NCBI GenBank assembly: GCA_019247515.1
Contig: JAFAOS010000529.1
Coordinates: forward strand, 1 to 64,000
Direction of reading: 5' to 3'
DNA length: 64,000 nt
DNA from: Chloroflexota bacterium
GTDB taxonomy: Bacteria; Chloroflexota; UBA6077; CF-72
Shown: in pieces, positions 8,003 through 17,461 of the stretch
Position numbering within the stretch: the first letter of the stretch is position 1
Layout: each line of letters opens with the position of its first letter
Translations under genes and position numbers: made by a program
The notes under the pieces: model-generated
Databases searched by the model: none
Told to the model about the DNA's origin: nothing
What the model saw: the letters and a program-made list of their open reading frames with translations, nothing else

Positions 8003-9667
8003 ATGCCGCGAGTACAAGCGCCATTGGTGGCGGCGGGCGCACCATCGCGTGCTGCACCGCAACACGGGCCCGCCACCCAGGTGCTCATCGTCGGCGCAGG
8101 ACCGGTTGGGCTGACCCTGGCGCTCGACCTCGGCCAGCGCGGCGTGCGCTGCACCCTCGTCGAGCGCAATCCGACCTCGATTCAGTTACCCAAGATGGAG
8201 CGCTGCAACGGCCGCACGATGGAGATCTACCGTCGTCTGGGAATTGCCGAGACCGTGCGTGCGGCGGGCCTGCCGCGCGAAGCGCCGATGGACGTATTTC
8301 TCACAACTTCGCTTGCCGACCCGCCGCTGGTCCACCTGCCGTACCCATCAGTTGCGGACGCCAGAGCCGACATCGCGGCTCATAATGACGGCACGCGGTT
8401 GCTGGAGCCGTACCAGCTCATCTCGCAGTACACACTCGAGCCACTGCTGCGGTCGCTCGTCGAAAGACTGCCGAGCGTGGACGTGAGATTCGGATGTGAA
8501 TTGCTGGCGTATACCCAGAATTCTGACGGTGTGGTCGCCTCGATCGACTCGGGCAAGGGCCCGACCACGCTGCAAGCGAGTTATCTCGTCGGCTGCGACG
8601 GCGGCTCCAGCACCGTCCGCAAGCAGGCCGGTATTCAGCTCCACGGCCGCGGCGGGATCCGCACGCTGCGCCAGGCGCTGTTTTATTGCCCCGACCTCTA
8701 CGAGCGTCTCCCGTTCGGCAAGGGCCGCCACTACCACATCGCCAGGCCGCCGTTGTTCCCCTTCATCATCCTGCAGGACAGCACCCGTCACTGGACCCTG
8801 CACGCGGCGGCCGCCAGCGACGCCGAGCTGGCGCGGATTTTCGCCGCCAGCCTGGGGATGCCACTCCCGTTCGACGTGCTGTCTGTCAATGAATGGACAC
8901 AGCACCTGCTGTGCGCCGACCGCTACCGGGATGGACGCGCGTTCATCGCCGGCGACGCGGCCCACCTGGTAATCCCCACCGGCGGACTGGGCATGAATAC
9001 CGGCGTCGGCGACGCGGTCGACCTGGCCTGGAAACTGGCTGGCACCCTCGCCGGGTGGGGCGGACCTGGCTTGCTGGAGTCCTACGAACCGGAGCGCCGG
9101 CCAATTGGACTCCGCAATATCAAGGCCTCCGGAGCCGCGATGGCCGGCCGCGACTCGTGGCGCGCGGCGCGTGGCGCGGAGATGGCGCGTCTGTTCGACG
9201 CCGAGCAGCGCAAGGTGACGGAGATCCAGGGGATCGAAGCCGGCTACCAGTACGTCGATTCGCCCATCATCTGGCCCGAAGACGGCGAGCGACCGGACCC
9301 TGACGCCGCCCGATACACGCCGACTACGTGGCCCGGGGCGCGACTGCCGCACGTCTGGTTAGAGGATGGAACCGCGCTGCACGACCGGCTCGGAGTGGGG
9401 TACACGCTGCTGCGGCTCGGCGGCACGAGCGACACCTGGGGTTTGGAAAATGCAGTCCGCCAGACCGGTGCGCCGCTGGACGTGCTCGAGATCGGCGACC
9501 GCGCGGCGCGCGAAGTGTACGGATGCGACCTGGTGCTTGTGCGTCCGGACCTCCACGTCGCCTGGCGGGGCAATTCCGCGCCGGCGGAGGCGGAGGCAAT
9601 CGCCAGTCGAGTCACCGGTTGGGAGGGGCATCGACCACCTCTCCCACGCGGAGAGGGAGAAGCCTAA
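8003..9667 (+). CDS. FAD-dependent monooxygenase (aromatic hydroxylase, PheA/TfdB/MhpA-like)
   Basis: VLIVGAGPVGLTLALDLGQRGVRCTLVER Rossmann motif; DG motif; GRAFIAGDAAHLVIPTGGLGMNTGVGDAVDLAWKL. Confidence 0.9.
   Translation: MPRVQAPLVAAGAPSRAAPQHGPATQVLIVGAGPVGLTLALDLGQRGVRCTLVERNPTSIQLPKMERCNGRTMEIYRRLGIAETVRAAGLPREAPMDVFLTTSLADPPLVHLPYPSVADARADIAAHNDGTRLLEPYQLISQYTLEPLLRSLVERLPSVDVRFGCELLAYTQNSDGVVASIDSGKGPTTLQASYLVGCDGGSSTVRKQAGIQLHGRGGIRTLRQALFYCPDLYERLPFGKGRHYHIARPPLFPFIILQDSTRHWTLHAAAASDAELARIFAASLGMPLPFDVLSVNEWTQHLLCADRYRDGRAFIAGDAAHLVIPTGGLGMNTGVGDAVDLAWKLAGTLAGWGGPGLLESYEPERRPIGLRNIKASGAAMAGRDSWRAARGAEMARLFDAEQRKVTEIQGIEAGYQYVDSPIIWPEDGERPDPDAARYTPTTWPGARLPHVWLEDGTALHDRLGVGYTLLRLGGTSDTWGLENAVRQTGAPLDVLEIGDRAAREVYGCDLVLVRPDLHVAWRGNSAPAEAEAIASRVTGWEGHRPPLPRGEGEA
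9639..9663. repeat. Partial family 4 CTCTCCC...GGGAGAG-type repeat at CDS 3' end
   Basis: cacctctcccacgcggagagggagaagcc encodes the tail PPLPRGEGEA. Confidence 0.55.
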
Positions 9668-9673
9668 TTTAAT

Positions 9674-10273
9674 TTAAGAATCCGGTGGTTTGCCGGTTGG
9701 AATGAACAGCCGGAGTCCGGCGACAATGTGATCTGGGTCCGCCAGCGCATTGGCGGTCACCACCGCGGTCACATCCACGTTGTATTCCAGGGCAATGGAG
9801 CGGAGTGTCTCCCCCGGCGCCACGATGTGCAGGACTCCGTCGGTACTCGGAATCTCCAGCTCTGAACCCGGCTGGAGCAGATCAGGATCATCCAGCTCGT
9901 TGACCGACGCGAGCGTCGCCGGACTCAACCCTGCCCGAGCGGCGATCGACTCCAGGCTATCCCCCGCTTGCACCACGTAGCGGCGTCGCGCGGCCTGTGG
10001 GGCCGTCGTCGCCGCGGGCCGCGCCGCCGAGGTGGCGTTGGCCTGGCTTCTGACGGCCCCGGCGGCCGCCGCCGACGTTCCGACGGCCGCTGGACGAGGC
10101 GCCGGCACGCCACCTACCCCACTCGTGCCGACAATTCGGAACAGGATGCCGACGACCGCGACGACCAGGACCAGGCTGCCGAGCAGCAGCCAGTTCGATC
10201 CTGGCCCCCGACCACGCCCATGCGCGCTGCGCTCGGCGAGCACCTGGCTGAGCAGCCGCTCATTACCGTCCAT
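9674..10273 (-). CDS. Membrane-anchored protein with two LysM domains
   Basis: MDGNERLLSQ... one TM segment (NWLLLGSLVLVVAVVGILF) then YVVQAGDSLESIAARAGLSPATLASVNELDDPDLLQPGSELEIP and HIVAPGETLRSIALEYNVDVTAVVTANALADPDHIVAGLRLFIP. Confidence 0.9.
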   Translation of the reverse strand: MDGNERLLSQVLAERSAHGRGRGPGSNWLLLGSLVLVVAVVGILFRIVGTSGVGGVPAPRPAAVGTSAAAAGAVRSQANATSAARPAATTAPQAARRRYVVQAGDSLESIAARAGLSPATLASVNELDDPDLLQPGSELEIPSTDGVLHIVAPGETLRSIALEYNVDVTAVVTANALADPDHIVAGLRLFIPTGKPPDS

Positions 10274-10354
10274 GCCGTCGGCGTCAATCGTAGACCAAGT
10301 GCGTGCCGCGTCCAAGGCTTGAGCAGGAGCCTGGACGGGCCGCCGCTCAACTGC

Positions 10355-10984
10355 TCAAGGGCTCGGGCAATCGGCGCGGGTCGACGACCCGAGCTGGATA
10401 TCGGCCACCTGCCAGTCAACGCCTGGCTTCTGCAGGATGTAGGTCTGCTCGCTGGTCTCGATCAGGCAACGGGCGCGATGATCGTCGGCGCCGCGCTCGT
10501 CGTAGGTCCAGCGTTCGCGCGTCTGCACCTGCGCCTCGTCCGGTCCAGGGCTCGTGGTGGTGACCACGTTCAGGTCGTAGCCTGAATCATCGGCCAGGTG
10601 CAGCCCGCCCGACAGCAGGTGTTCGACCTCGGGGCGCACCACGCTGAGCGCGGATGGCCCGAACGCGTCGCTCAGCGCTCGCAAGCGCTGATCGGTCGGT
10701 TCGCGTTCGGCGGCGAGCACCAGGCTCAAGCTGCGATCGACCGCGGCCGCGGGGCTGCTGGTGTACGCCAGCGCGGTGGCCGTCGCCGCCTGCATCTCGG
10801 CCTGCGCGGTGACCGCGGCTTCGGCGGTCGCCGCGCGGGCCTCGGCCTGGCCGACCCGCGCCTCGCTGACCTGCAAGGCCTGATCGCGCTGATTTGCCCA
10901 GAGCACGACCGCGACCAGCAACAGCAGCGCGATCAGCGTCATCCAGGCGGGAACGACAGTGGACATTGCCATAGACGGCCCCAT
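10355..10984 (-). CDS. Membrane-anchored hypothetical protein with Ala-rich coiled region
   Basis: MGPSMAMSTVVPAWMTLIALLLLVAVVLWANQRDQALQVSEARVGQAEARAATAEAAVTAQ. Track ORF extends upstream out of frame over the NAT gene; start trimmed. Confidence 0.65.
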   Translation of the reverse strand: MGPSMAMSTVVPAWMTLIALLLLVAVVLWANQRDQALQVSEARVGQAEARAATAEAAVTAQAEMQAATATALAYTSSPAAAVDRSLSLVLAAEREPTDQRLRALSDAFGPSALSVVRPEVEHLLSGGLHLADDSGYDLNVVTTTSPGPDEAQVQTRERWTYDERGADDHRARCLIETSEQTYILQKPGVDWQVADIQLGSSTRADCPSP

Positions 10985-11015
10985 TGTGCATCCCCCGAGG
11001 CATGCGAGCGAAGAG

Positions 11016-11861
11016 CTAGCGAGCCGCGAGGACGTTTCTGGCGCGCTGGATGGGCAATGCCGGCACGTGGAACACGTCCGCGGCGAGCCGCGCGTACTCG
11101 TCTGAGTCGGCGATGCGCGTGACTGACTTGCCGTCAGGCGTGAAGTGGCGCAGCTCATCATCGCGCAGTGACCAGACTTCCTCGGCGTCGCAGCGGGTGA
11201 GCACGAGGTTGTCCACGACCCAGCTCTGGCCCACGGTGTGGTGGTGCTGATAGGCGGCCTCGCGAATGCTGACGTCTGCCTCGCGCAGGTCGTATCTGCA
11301 GAACGGCACCCAGGCGTCGTCGATCCAGCGGTCCTGGATCCAGTCATCGGAATCCGGGTCCGGACCGAACCGATACGCGAGACCGGCGTAGCGGACCTCA
11401 CTCTGACCATCGAGTGGAATCGGATCCAGAAATGGTGCGCCATTCCCAACGTCGACCAGGTAGCGGGACCCCTCGAGGTCCACGATCAGCGCCTGGTGTG
11501 AGCCTGGCCAACTGATCTGGGCATTGATGGGTCGGGCTTGAAACCCGAAGGAGCGGAGGACGCGAAGGAACGTCGCGACCACTTCGAAGCAGACGCCACC
11601 ACCGCGCCGGTCGACCCATGCTTGCAGGAGCGCGTCGGTGTCGAGGCCGGGCACCGGGCCGAACGGATGCGCGGCGCGGCGCAAGATCGAGGTGATGCTT
11701 TCGAACGGGACGGTGCGGACCTGGGCGCGCGTCAGCTGCCCGAGCCCTTCCAGCGTCACCGGAGGTTGTCCCTTGAAACCAGGTCTGAGAAGATTCAGGT
11801 ACGCCTGCACGCGATCACTGTAGCGGCTTTCTAGCGGCGACGGAGCGACTAACGCCACCAC
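11016..11861 (-). CDS. nat: Arylamine N-acetyltransferase
   Basis: VQAYLNLLRP...VPFESI...RRGGGVCFEV (catalytic Cys)...PGSHQALIVDLEGSRYLVDVGNG. GTG start overlaps the upstream FUSC gene end. Confidence 0.9.
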   Translation of the reverse strand: MVALVAPSPLESRYSDRVQAYLNLLRPGFKGQPPVTLEGLGQLTRAQVRTVPFESITSILRRAAHPFGPVPGLDTDALLQAWVDRRGGGVCFEVVATFLRVLRSFGFQARPINAQISWPGSHQALIVDLEGSRYLVDVGNGAPFLDPIPLDGQSEVRYAGLAYRFGPDPDSDDWIQDRWIDDAWVPFCRYDLREADVSIREAAYQHHHTVGQSWVVDNLVLTRCDAEEVWSLRDDELRHFTPDGKSVTRIADSDEYARLAADVFHVPALPIQRARNVLAAR

Positions 11862-14074
11862 GGCATTCGGCTGGCGGCGAGTGTCTCGGCCACTGGAGTC
11901 TCCAGATCGTGGAGCAGGCTCTCCAGCTGGCCAATCCAATCGGCGCTGGAGGCCAGCCCGATGGCCGAGCGCAGCGCCTCCGGCGAGGCCGCTGTCGCCG
12001 CGGCTGACAGACCGGCGAGCGCGGCATTGCGCAGCTCCATCGACGCGTCGTCGGGCTCCGTCACCCGCAACGCCCGGCCACTCCGAATCTCCGCGGCCAT
12101 CCGCACGATGCTGTCCACCGCGTCCCCCGCAACTCTCCCCACAACATGGGCCGGAGGTCCCGCTTCCGCGGCCCTGTAGTCGCGCGCCGTCAGCGAGTCG
12201 ATCACTTCGCCGATCAGTCGGAAGTGCTTGCCACCGCTCAGCAGTGTCGCCCACACTTCAATGGCAGGCGACTGCCGACCTCGCTCGTGGAGAAAAAGCT
12301 CGAAAACCTCCTGTGCGCGGATCGCTTGTGTGTGCGCCAGGTCGTGCGCATCCTCAGCCGCACCGTCGTCGGAATCTGCGCTGTTGTCCACCAGCATCTG
12401 CCGGAAGCTGAAGGACAGTGAGCCCGCTCCCGCGTCATAGAGCGAGGCGACCGCGTCGCGGAGCTGACCCCGCGCACCCCGCGGCCACAGCATCAGCGCC
12501 ACCAGAGCGCTGATCCCGACGCCCAGCGCCGCGTTTTGTAAGCGTACGAACCCGATCTGCCAATCCGCCGGAGCCAGAATGTTGAAGATCACCACCACCA
12601 GCATGCTGAATGCCGCCTGTCCGACCACGAAGTGGACCGCCGCGGGCGTGTACGCAGCCAGAAAAACGAGAATTGGCAGCACAATCCAGAGCACCCACGG
12701 TTCGCTGCCCGTCACTCCGACGAATGGCATCGCGATCAGCACACCCACGGCGGTGCCACTGACCGCCTGGAGCGCGGTCCGGCCGGTAGCAGACGCGTTG
12801 CTGCGCAGCGCGGAGAGCGTGCCGAGCACCACCCAGAACGCAAACGAGAGTCCCAGCAAGCCAGTCACCAGCACAGCCAGGGTCACCGCCAGCGACGTCC
12901 GCAACGTGTTGCGCAGCGCGATGGACGCCGGCGTCAGCTCTTCCCAGAACGTGCTCCAGACGCCGCGACGGGTGGCGACCTGATCCGGTCCGGTTGGCGG
13001 TAAACCGGCCACCACCTCCGCATTCTGCGCAATGCTCAGCACCATGAACGACATCCGCCGCATCGGATACGAAGCTGAGAGTCCATCGAGCACGGACTCC
13101 GGCGTCGCGCCCGCCTGCAGTTGCTCCGCCGCCCAGCGGTCCAGGGCGGTGCGATGCGCGTCGCGGGCCGCGACCAGAGGCTCGATGTCGTGGGCGTCAC
13201 CGCCACCCTCCAGCAGGTCGGCGCTGGCGTGCAATGCGCGAACAACCGCTGCTTGCAGCACGCGCTCGTCGTCCACCACGACGGTGGACTCCACCGCCGT
13301 CGCGGACTCCGCGAAGGTGAGGGCTCGGCTCAACTCCGGTGCCAGCTCCGCCAGCGCGCGGTCACGCCGCGTAGCGCCGGACGGGCGCCGCTGCGCGACG
13401 ACGAATCCGCGCTGCAACACGGCCAATTGCTGACGCGCGGCGGACTCCAGGCGCGGAGTCGCCTGGTTGGGGGCGGCAATGGTGTCGGCGACCGCGCGGA
13501 TTACCGACGCCGCGGTGGCCCGCAGCGCCACGTGACCCGAACGCGGCCAGAGCAGCCAGGCCGCCAGCACCGCCGCGATGCCGGCGGTGGACCAGCCCGC
13601 GATGCGCGTCGGCAGCGCGTCGATACCGGCCGGGCTGGTGACGGACAGGACGACTGCCAGCAGGAGTGCCATCTGCGCGCTCAGGTAATAGCCGCCGAGT
13701 ATCCCCAGGCCGGCGACGCCAAATGCGACCACCGCCGCGACGCCGACCGCGAGCGGCAAGCTGACGGAGGCCAGCGTCCCGATCACGATCAGAACGATGC
13801 CAGCCAACGCCGTCAACACGTAGGCGAGCAGACGATCGCGTGTCTTGCCGCCGAAATCGGCGAAGACCAGGAGCGCCATCGCGCCAAAGACCAGGAATGT
13901 TGAAAACGCGCGCCCGAGATCCATGATCGTCGCGAACCCGAGCAGCGACGGCACGACGACGCCCGCGCGCAAACCGCGGCGCAGGCTGGCGTAGCCCGGA
14001 TCGTGCACCGATTCGAGCAGAAGGCCCGGCGCGTGCGTGAGCCAGTGCCAGCGGCGGCTTTCAGCCAGGGTCAC
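11849..14074 (-). CDS. FUSC-family (aromatic acid exporter-like) membrane protein
   Basis: Two repeated polytopic membrane halves (RRGLRAGVVVPSLLGFATIM...; LRNTLRTSLAVTLAVLVTGLLGLSFAFWVVLGTLSALRSNASATGRTALQAVSGTAVGVL). GTG start in GTGA overlap with the upstream gene stop. Confidence 0.88.
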   Translation of the reverse strand: MTLAESRRWHWLTHAPGLLLESVHDPGYASLRRGLRAGVVVPSLLGFATIMDLGRAFSTFLVFGAMALLVFADFGGKTRDRLLAYVLTALAGIVLIVIGTLASVSLPLAVGVAAVVAFGVAGLGILGGYYLSAQMALLLAVVLSVTSPAGIDALPTRIAGWSTAGIAAVLAAWLLWPRSGHVALRATAASVIRAVADTIAAPNQATPRLESAARQQLAVLQRGFVVAQRRPSGATRRDRALAELAPELSRALTFAESATAVESTVVVDDERVLQAAVVRALHASADLLEGGGDAHDIEPLVAARDAHRTALDRWAAEQLQAGATPESVLDGLSASYPMRRMSFMVLSIAQNAEVVAGLPPTGPDQVATRRGVWSTFWEELTPASIALRNTLRTSLAVTLAVLVTGLLGLSFAFWVVLGTLSALRSNASATGRTALQAVSGTAVGVLIAMPFVGVTGSEPWVLWIVLPILVFLAAYTPAAVHFVVGQAAFSMLVVVIFNILAPADWQIGFVRLQNAALGVGISALVALMLWPRGARGQLRDAVASLYDAGAGSLSFSFRQMLVDNSADSDDGAAEDAHDLAHTQAIRAQEVFELFLHERGRQSPAIEVWATLLSGGKHFRLIGEVIDSLTARDYRAAEAGPPAHVVGRVAGDAVDSIVRMAAEIRSGRALRVTEPDDASMELRNAALAGLSAAATAASPEALRSAIGLASSADWIGQLESLLHDLETPVAETLAASRMPWWR

Positions 14075-14454
14075 GGATTGAATGTCTGGTGATACGCCGC
14101 CGACGCGCGCTCGTTCTCCCAGAGCCGCACGCCGATACTTGACAGATTCGGGGCTGCGAGCTCGTCCGCGAGCCGCCGGCACACGATCCGCGCGAAATGC
14201 TCGAGACTCGGGTTCAGCCCGCCGAACTCCGGCAGGTCGTTGAGTAACCGATCGGCGTAGCTGGCACGCAGGTCGGCGAGGGCGCCTTCCACCTTGACGA
14301 TGTCGACCAGATAGCCGTGCTCGTCCAGGGTCGGTCCATCGAGCCGAACCTCGAGGACGTAATGGTGCGAGTTGCGCTGGTTTTCGGGTCCCCAGTCGCC
14401 ACCAAACAAAAAATGCTGGGCGATAAAGTCGGTGCGGAGAATGACGGAGTACAT
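14071..14454 (-). CDS. 6-pyruvoyl-tetrahydropterin synthase / QueD-like 6-carboxytetrahydropterin synthase
   Basis: MYSVILRTDFIAQHFLFGGDWGPENQRNSHHYVLEVRLDGPTLDEHGYLVDIVKVEGAL; PTPS/QueD-type HxH and catalytic pattern. Confidence 0.85.
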   Translation of the reverse strand: MYSVILRTDFIAQHFLFGGDWGPENQRNSHHYVLEVRLDGPTLDEHGYLVDIVKVEGALADLRASYADRLLNDLPEFGGLNPSLEHFARIVCRRLADELAAPNLSSIGVRLWENERASAAYHQTFNP

Positions 14455-14495
14455 CTCGGCGATCTTCCGAATGGTAACTTACTATCCTCTGATAC

Positions 14496-16064
14496 GTGTG
14501 GCGTCGCGGTATTGCGGTGCAGTTGGGTGCACTGGTCGCCATCGGATTGAGCCTGCGCGTGTGGGTCCTGCTGGGCACGCAACGCCTCAGCGCCGACGAG
14601 GCCATCCCCGGCTTGATGGCGCGCCACATCTTCTACGCGCACGAGCTACCGGTCTTTTACTGGGGGCAGACGTACTTTGGCGCCCTCGAATCCTATCTGC
14701 TGGCGGCCCTCTTCGGCGTGCTGGGCTTCCATCCCTGGCTCGTTTTCGCTCCAGCGACGCTGGCGTCGGTGGCCCTCATCCCACTGACGTGGATGTTGGC
14801 CGAGTACCTGGGACCGTCGCCGGCCGGCCTGATTGCCGCGGTGCCAGTCGCGATCACTCCACCTGTCCTGGGCAGACTCCTCGTCAACGCGGGCGGTGGT
14901 TTCGCACTCGGATTTGCGCTGCAGTTGACAACCCTGCTGCTGGTCATGCGCAGCATGCGCGCGTCCTCACCGCGGTTCGGCACACTTGCGCTGGCCGGAC
15001 TCGCGGGCGGCGCGGCTGCCTGGGTGTGGCAGCCAGCCATGCTCACTCTGCCCCTGCTGTTGATCGTTCCGTTCGCGTCAGTACACCAGTTTCGCAGTAC
15101 CCGAGGTCTGGCGTGCGTGACGCCGGTGTTGGTTGGGTTGCTCCCAATGCTGGTGTACAACGCCGCCTCCGACTGGCCGACGGCGACCGCGCTACTCCGC
15201 AAGTTCGACCAGCAGTCACTACCGGTCGCCGGGCTGTTGGCCCAGATCCAGCAGTTCACTTCGACGACCCTCGTCGCCCTGGGCGGAGGCGACGAGTCTT
15301 TCGGTGGCTCCAATCCAGCGGAGTCCGTGGTCCTCGCGGCGGTGCTGATTGTCGGTCCCGTGCTGATGACGTGGCACGCGTGGCGACGCCCGTGCAGCGT
15401 GTCGCGACAACGGGTGACCTCGATGGCCGTCCTGGTGGTGGCCACCACGGTCGGACTCGTGGTGGCGCACGGCGGTGCTCGTTACCTGGTGGGGGTGTTC
15501 CTCGCCGCGGCGGCGCTGAGTGGCGCGACGTGGGGCCTGCTCGTCCAGCGCGCGCCGCGAGCAGGTCACGCGCTCGTCTCGGTGTGGCTGGTGGCATGCG
15601 TGATCCCCAACTTGGCGGGTTACGCCAACCTCCGGGTTGTCATGCCGCCCGACCACCTGTCGGGGCTGGATGAGACGCACGCGGCGCTGGAAGCGCTCGA
15701 GCAACGCGGTCTTACAACCGGCTATGCAGATTACTGGACCGCGTATCCAATCACCTACGTTTCGGGCGAGCAGGTCATCGCGGCCCCCTCGCTGCCACCC
15801 CTGTATTCGGGTCGCCTCGATCGATACCCCGCGTACACCGCTCAGGTCGACGCGGTGGCCGACGCGCGGCGTCTGTTCCTGCTCGTGGATGCGCGCTGCG
15901 CGGCGCAGGCCTACCTGGACTCACTGACATCCGAAGGTGCCACCTACCGGGCAGATCCCGTGGCGCGCTGGGTGTTGATCTGGGATATCCAGCCGCCGCG
16001 TGGCGACGAGGGCGGTGTCCTTGCCGCCGTGCGCGCGGCGATAAGTTCGCAGCAAACGTGCTGA
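14496..16064 (+). CDS. Polytopic membrane glycosyltransferase (GT39/ArnT-like, dolichyl-P-mannosyltransferase family)
   Basis: LRVWVLLGTQRLSADEAIPGLMARHIFYAHELPVFYWGQTYFGALESYLLAALF; D-E motif in the first loop and many TM segments. Confidence 0.75.
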   Translation: MWRRGIAVQLGALVAIGLSLRVWVLLGTQRLSADEAIPGLMARHIFYAHELPVFYWGQTYFGALESYLLAALFGVLGFHPWLVFAPATLASVALIPLTWMLAEYLGPSPAGLIAAVPVAITPPVLGRLLVNAGGGFALGFALQLTTLLLVMRSMRASSPRFGTLALAGLAGGAAAWVWQPAMLTLPLLLIVPFASVHQFRSTRGLACVTPVLVGLLPMLVYNAASDWPTATALLRKFDQQSLPVAGLLAQIQQFTSTTLVALGGGDESFGGSNPAESVVLAAVLIVGPVLMTWHAWRRPCSVSRQRVTSMAVLVVATTVGLVVAHGGARYLVGVFLAAAALSGATWGLLVQRAPRAGHALVSVWLVACVIPNLAGYANLRVVMPPDHLSGLDETHAALEALEQRGLTTGYADYWTAYPITYVSGEQVIAAPSLPPLYSGRLDRYPAYTAQVDAVADARRLFLLVDARCAAQAYLDSLTSEGATYRADPVARWVLIWDIQPPRGDEGGVLAAVRAAISSQQTC

Positions 16065-16084
16065 ATTCGGGGCATCATACGGGC

Positions 16085-16513
16085 ATGCCACTTTCCGACT
16101 CCCTGATCACTCCTCAGCTCGAGCAGCTGTTGAAGGAGCCGTCGTATGCCCAGATTGCGACGCTCATGCCCGACGGCTCGCCACAAGTGACACAGGTCTG
16201 GGTCGACACGGATGGCACCTACGTCATTGTCAACAGCGTCGCCACCCATCAGAAGGTGAGAAACATCCGACGCGATCCGCGGGTTGCGATCAACGTCCAC
16301 GATCCGTCGAAACCGTTTCGGGTGGCCAACATCCGCGGCCGGGTAGTGGAGATCACCGTCGACGGCGCGGACCAGCACATTGACCAGCTTGCCAGGAAGT
16401 ACATGGGCGCCGACGCGTACCCGTTTCGCAGGCCGGGCCAGCAGCGGGTGGTGCTGAAGATCCGCCCGCAGACGATCCATTCGATGGGCCTCGACGGCGA
16501 CAGAACCATTTGA
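16085..16513 (+). CDS. PPOX class F420-dependent (pyridoxamine 5'-phosphate oxidase-like) oxidoreductase
   Basis: PSYAQIATLMPDGSPQVTQVWVDTDGTYVIVNSVATHQKVRNIRRDPRVAINVHD. Confidence 0.92.
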   Translation: MPLSDSLITPQLEQLLKEPSYAQIATLMPDGSPQVTQVWVDTDGTYVIVNSVATHQKVRNIRRDPRVAINVHDPSKPFRVANIRGRVVEITVDGADQHIDQLARKYMGADAYPFRRPGQQRVVLKIRPQTIHSMGLDGDRTI

Positions 16514-16572
16514 TTCGTGCTGCAAATGAGTTCCAATTGCCGCTCAGCCGGAACACGCGATATTGTGTGCCG

Positions 16573-17142
16573 ATGCGGACGCTTGCTTCTGGCGCGCTTT
16601 CGGCTCTCGCTTTGATCCTGGCCCTGCTCCCTGGCTCGGCCGCCGCTGACGGCGGTTGGCTCGACCAGCCGCTCGGGAACTGGAACAAGGCCGGCATGGA
16701 TATTCCTCAGGCGCCGGCGATGGACCCGTCGACGAACCCGCAGTGCTTGCCTCAGAAACGGCCTGTCGATACCGCGGCCGACCAGGCGCTCAGCGACGCA
16801 GGCTGGACGCTGTACGCTGGTTACAACGCCGGCTGGGACACGTACGTGGTCCGCGGGTTGTCTGGGTATGACGGCATGTGTCGCCCGCTGGGGTACAACG
16901 TGTTCGTTTTCGTCGACGGCCAGTTTGCGGGCACGATCTCACCCGATCTGATGGATTCGCGCACCGACGGTACCGGGGACGTCACCTCATTCGCCGCCAA
17001 AGACGCGATCAGCGCCGAGTTTCAGCGCTACGCGCCCACGGACCCGCTGTGCTGTCCATCTGGCGGCGCCAGCGTGTTCTATCAGGTGAATCGAACTCCC
17101 AACGGCCCCGTGCTGGTCCCGCAAAACGTGACAGCTCACTAG
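16573..17142 (+). CDS. Secreted LppP/LprE-like protein
   Basis: Signal peptide MRTLASGALSALALILALLPGSAAADGG; AGWTLYAGYNAGWDTYVVRGLSGYDGMCRPLGYNVFVFVDGQFAGTISPDLMDSRTDG. Family assignment is from memory of the motif. Confidence 0.6.
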   Translation: MRTLASGALSALALILALLPGSAAADGGWLDQPLGNWNKAGMDIPQAPAMDPSTNPQCLPQKRPVDTAADQALSDAGWTLYAGYNAGWDTYVVRGLSGYDGMCRPLGYNVFVFVDGQFAGTISPDLMDSRTDGTGDVTSFAAKDAISAEFQRYAPTDPLCCPSGGASVFYQVNRTPNGPVLVPQNVTAH

Positions 17143-17147
17143 CAACG

Positions 17148-17435
17148 ATGAAAAACGTCCCGCAGGGCTCCACCGTAGGTGGATTCACTGAACCTGCGTT
17201 CCTCAGCGGCGCGCTAGCTCACGTTTGTGGCCGTCACCTTCCGACGTGGCGGCAATACTTCTCTGGAGAGAAGCAGACTGACAGGCAGGTGATGAAAAAC
17301 GTCCCGAAGGGCTCCACCGTAGGTGGATTCACTGAAGCTGCGTTCCTCAGCGGCGCGCTAGCTCACGTTTGTGGCCGTCACCTTCCGACGTGGCGGCAAT
17401 TCTTCTCTGGAGAGAAGCAGATCAATTCAGCAACG
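17148..17435 (-). repeat. Family 1 compound hairpin repeat, tandem pair (144-bp period), opposite orientation to the other clusters
   Basis: Two copies starting at 17148 and 17292 (ATGAAAAACGTCCC...CTCCACCGTAGGTGGATTCACTGAA...CTTCTCTGGAGAGAAGCAG), 3 mismatches over ~129 nt. Confidence 0.92.
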
Positions 17436-17461
17436 TGCTGAGCAGCAAGGAGTCAAACGGC

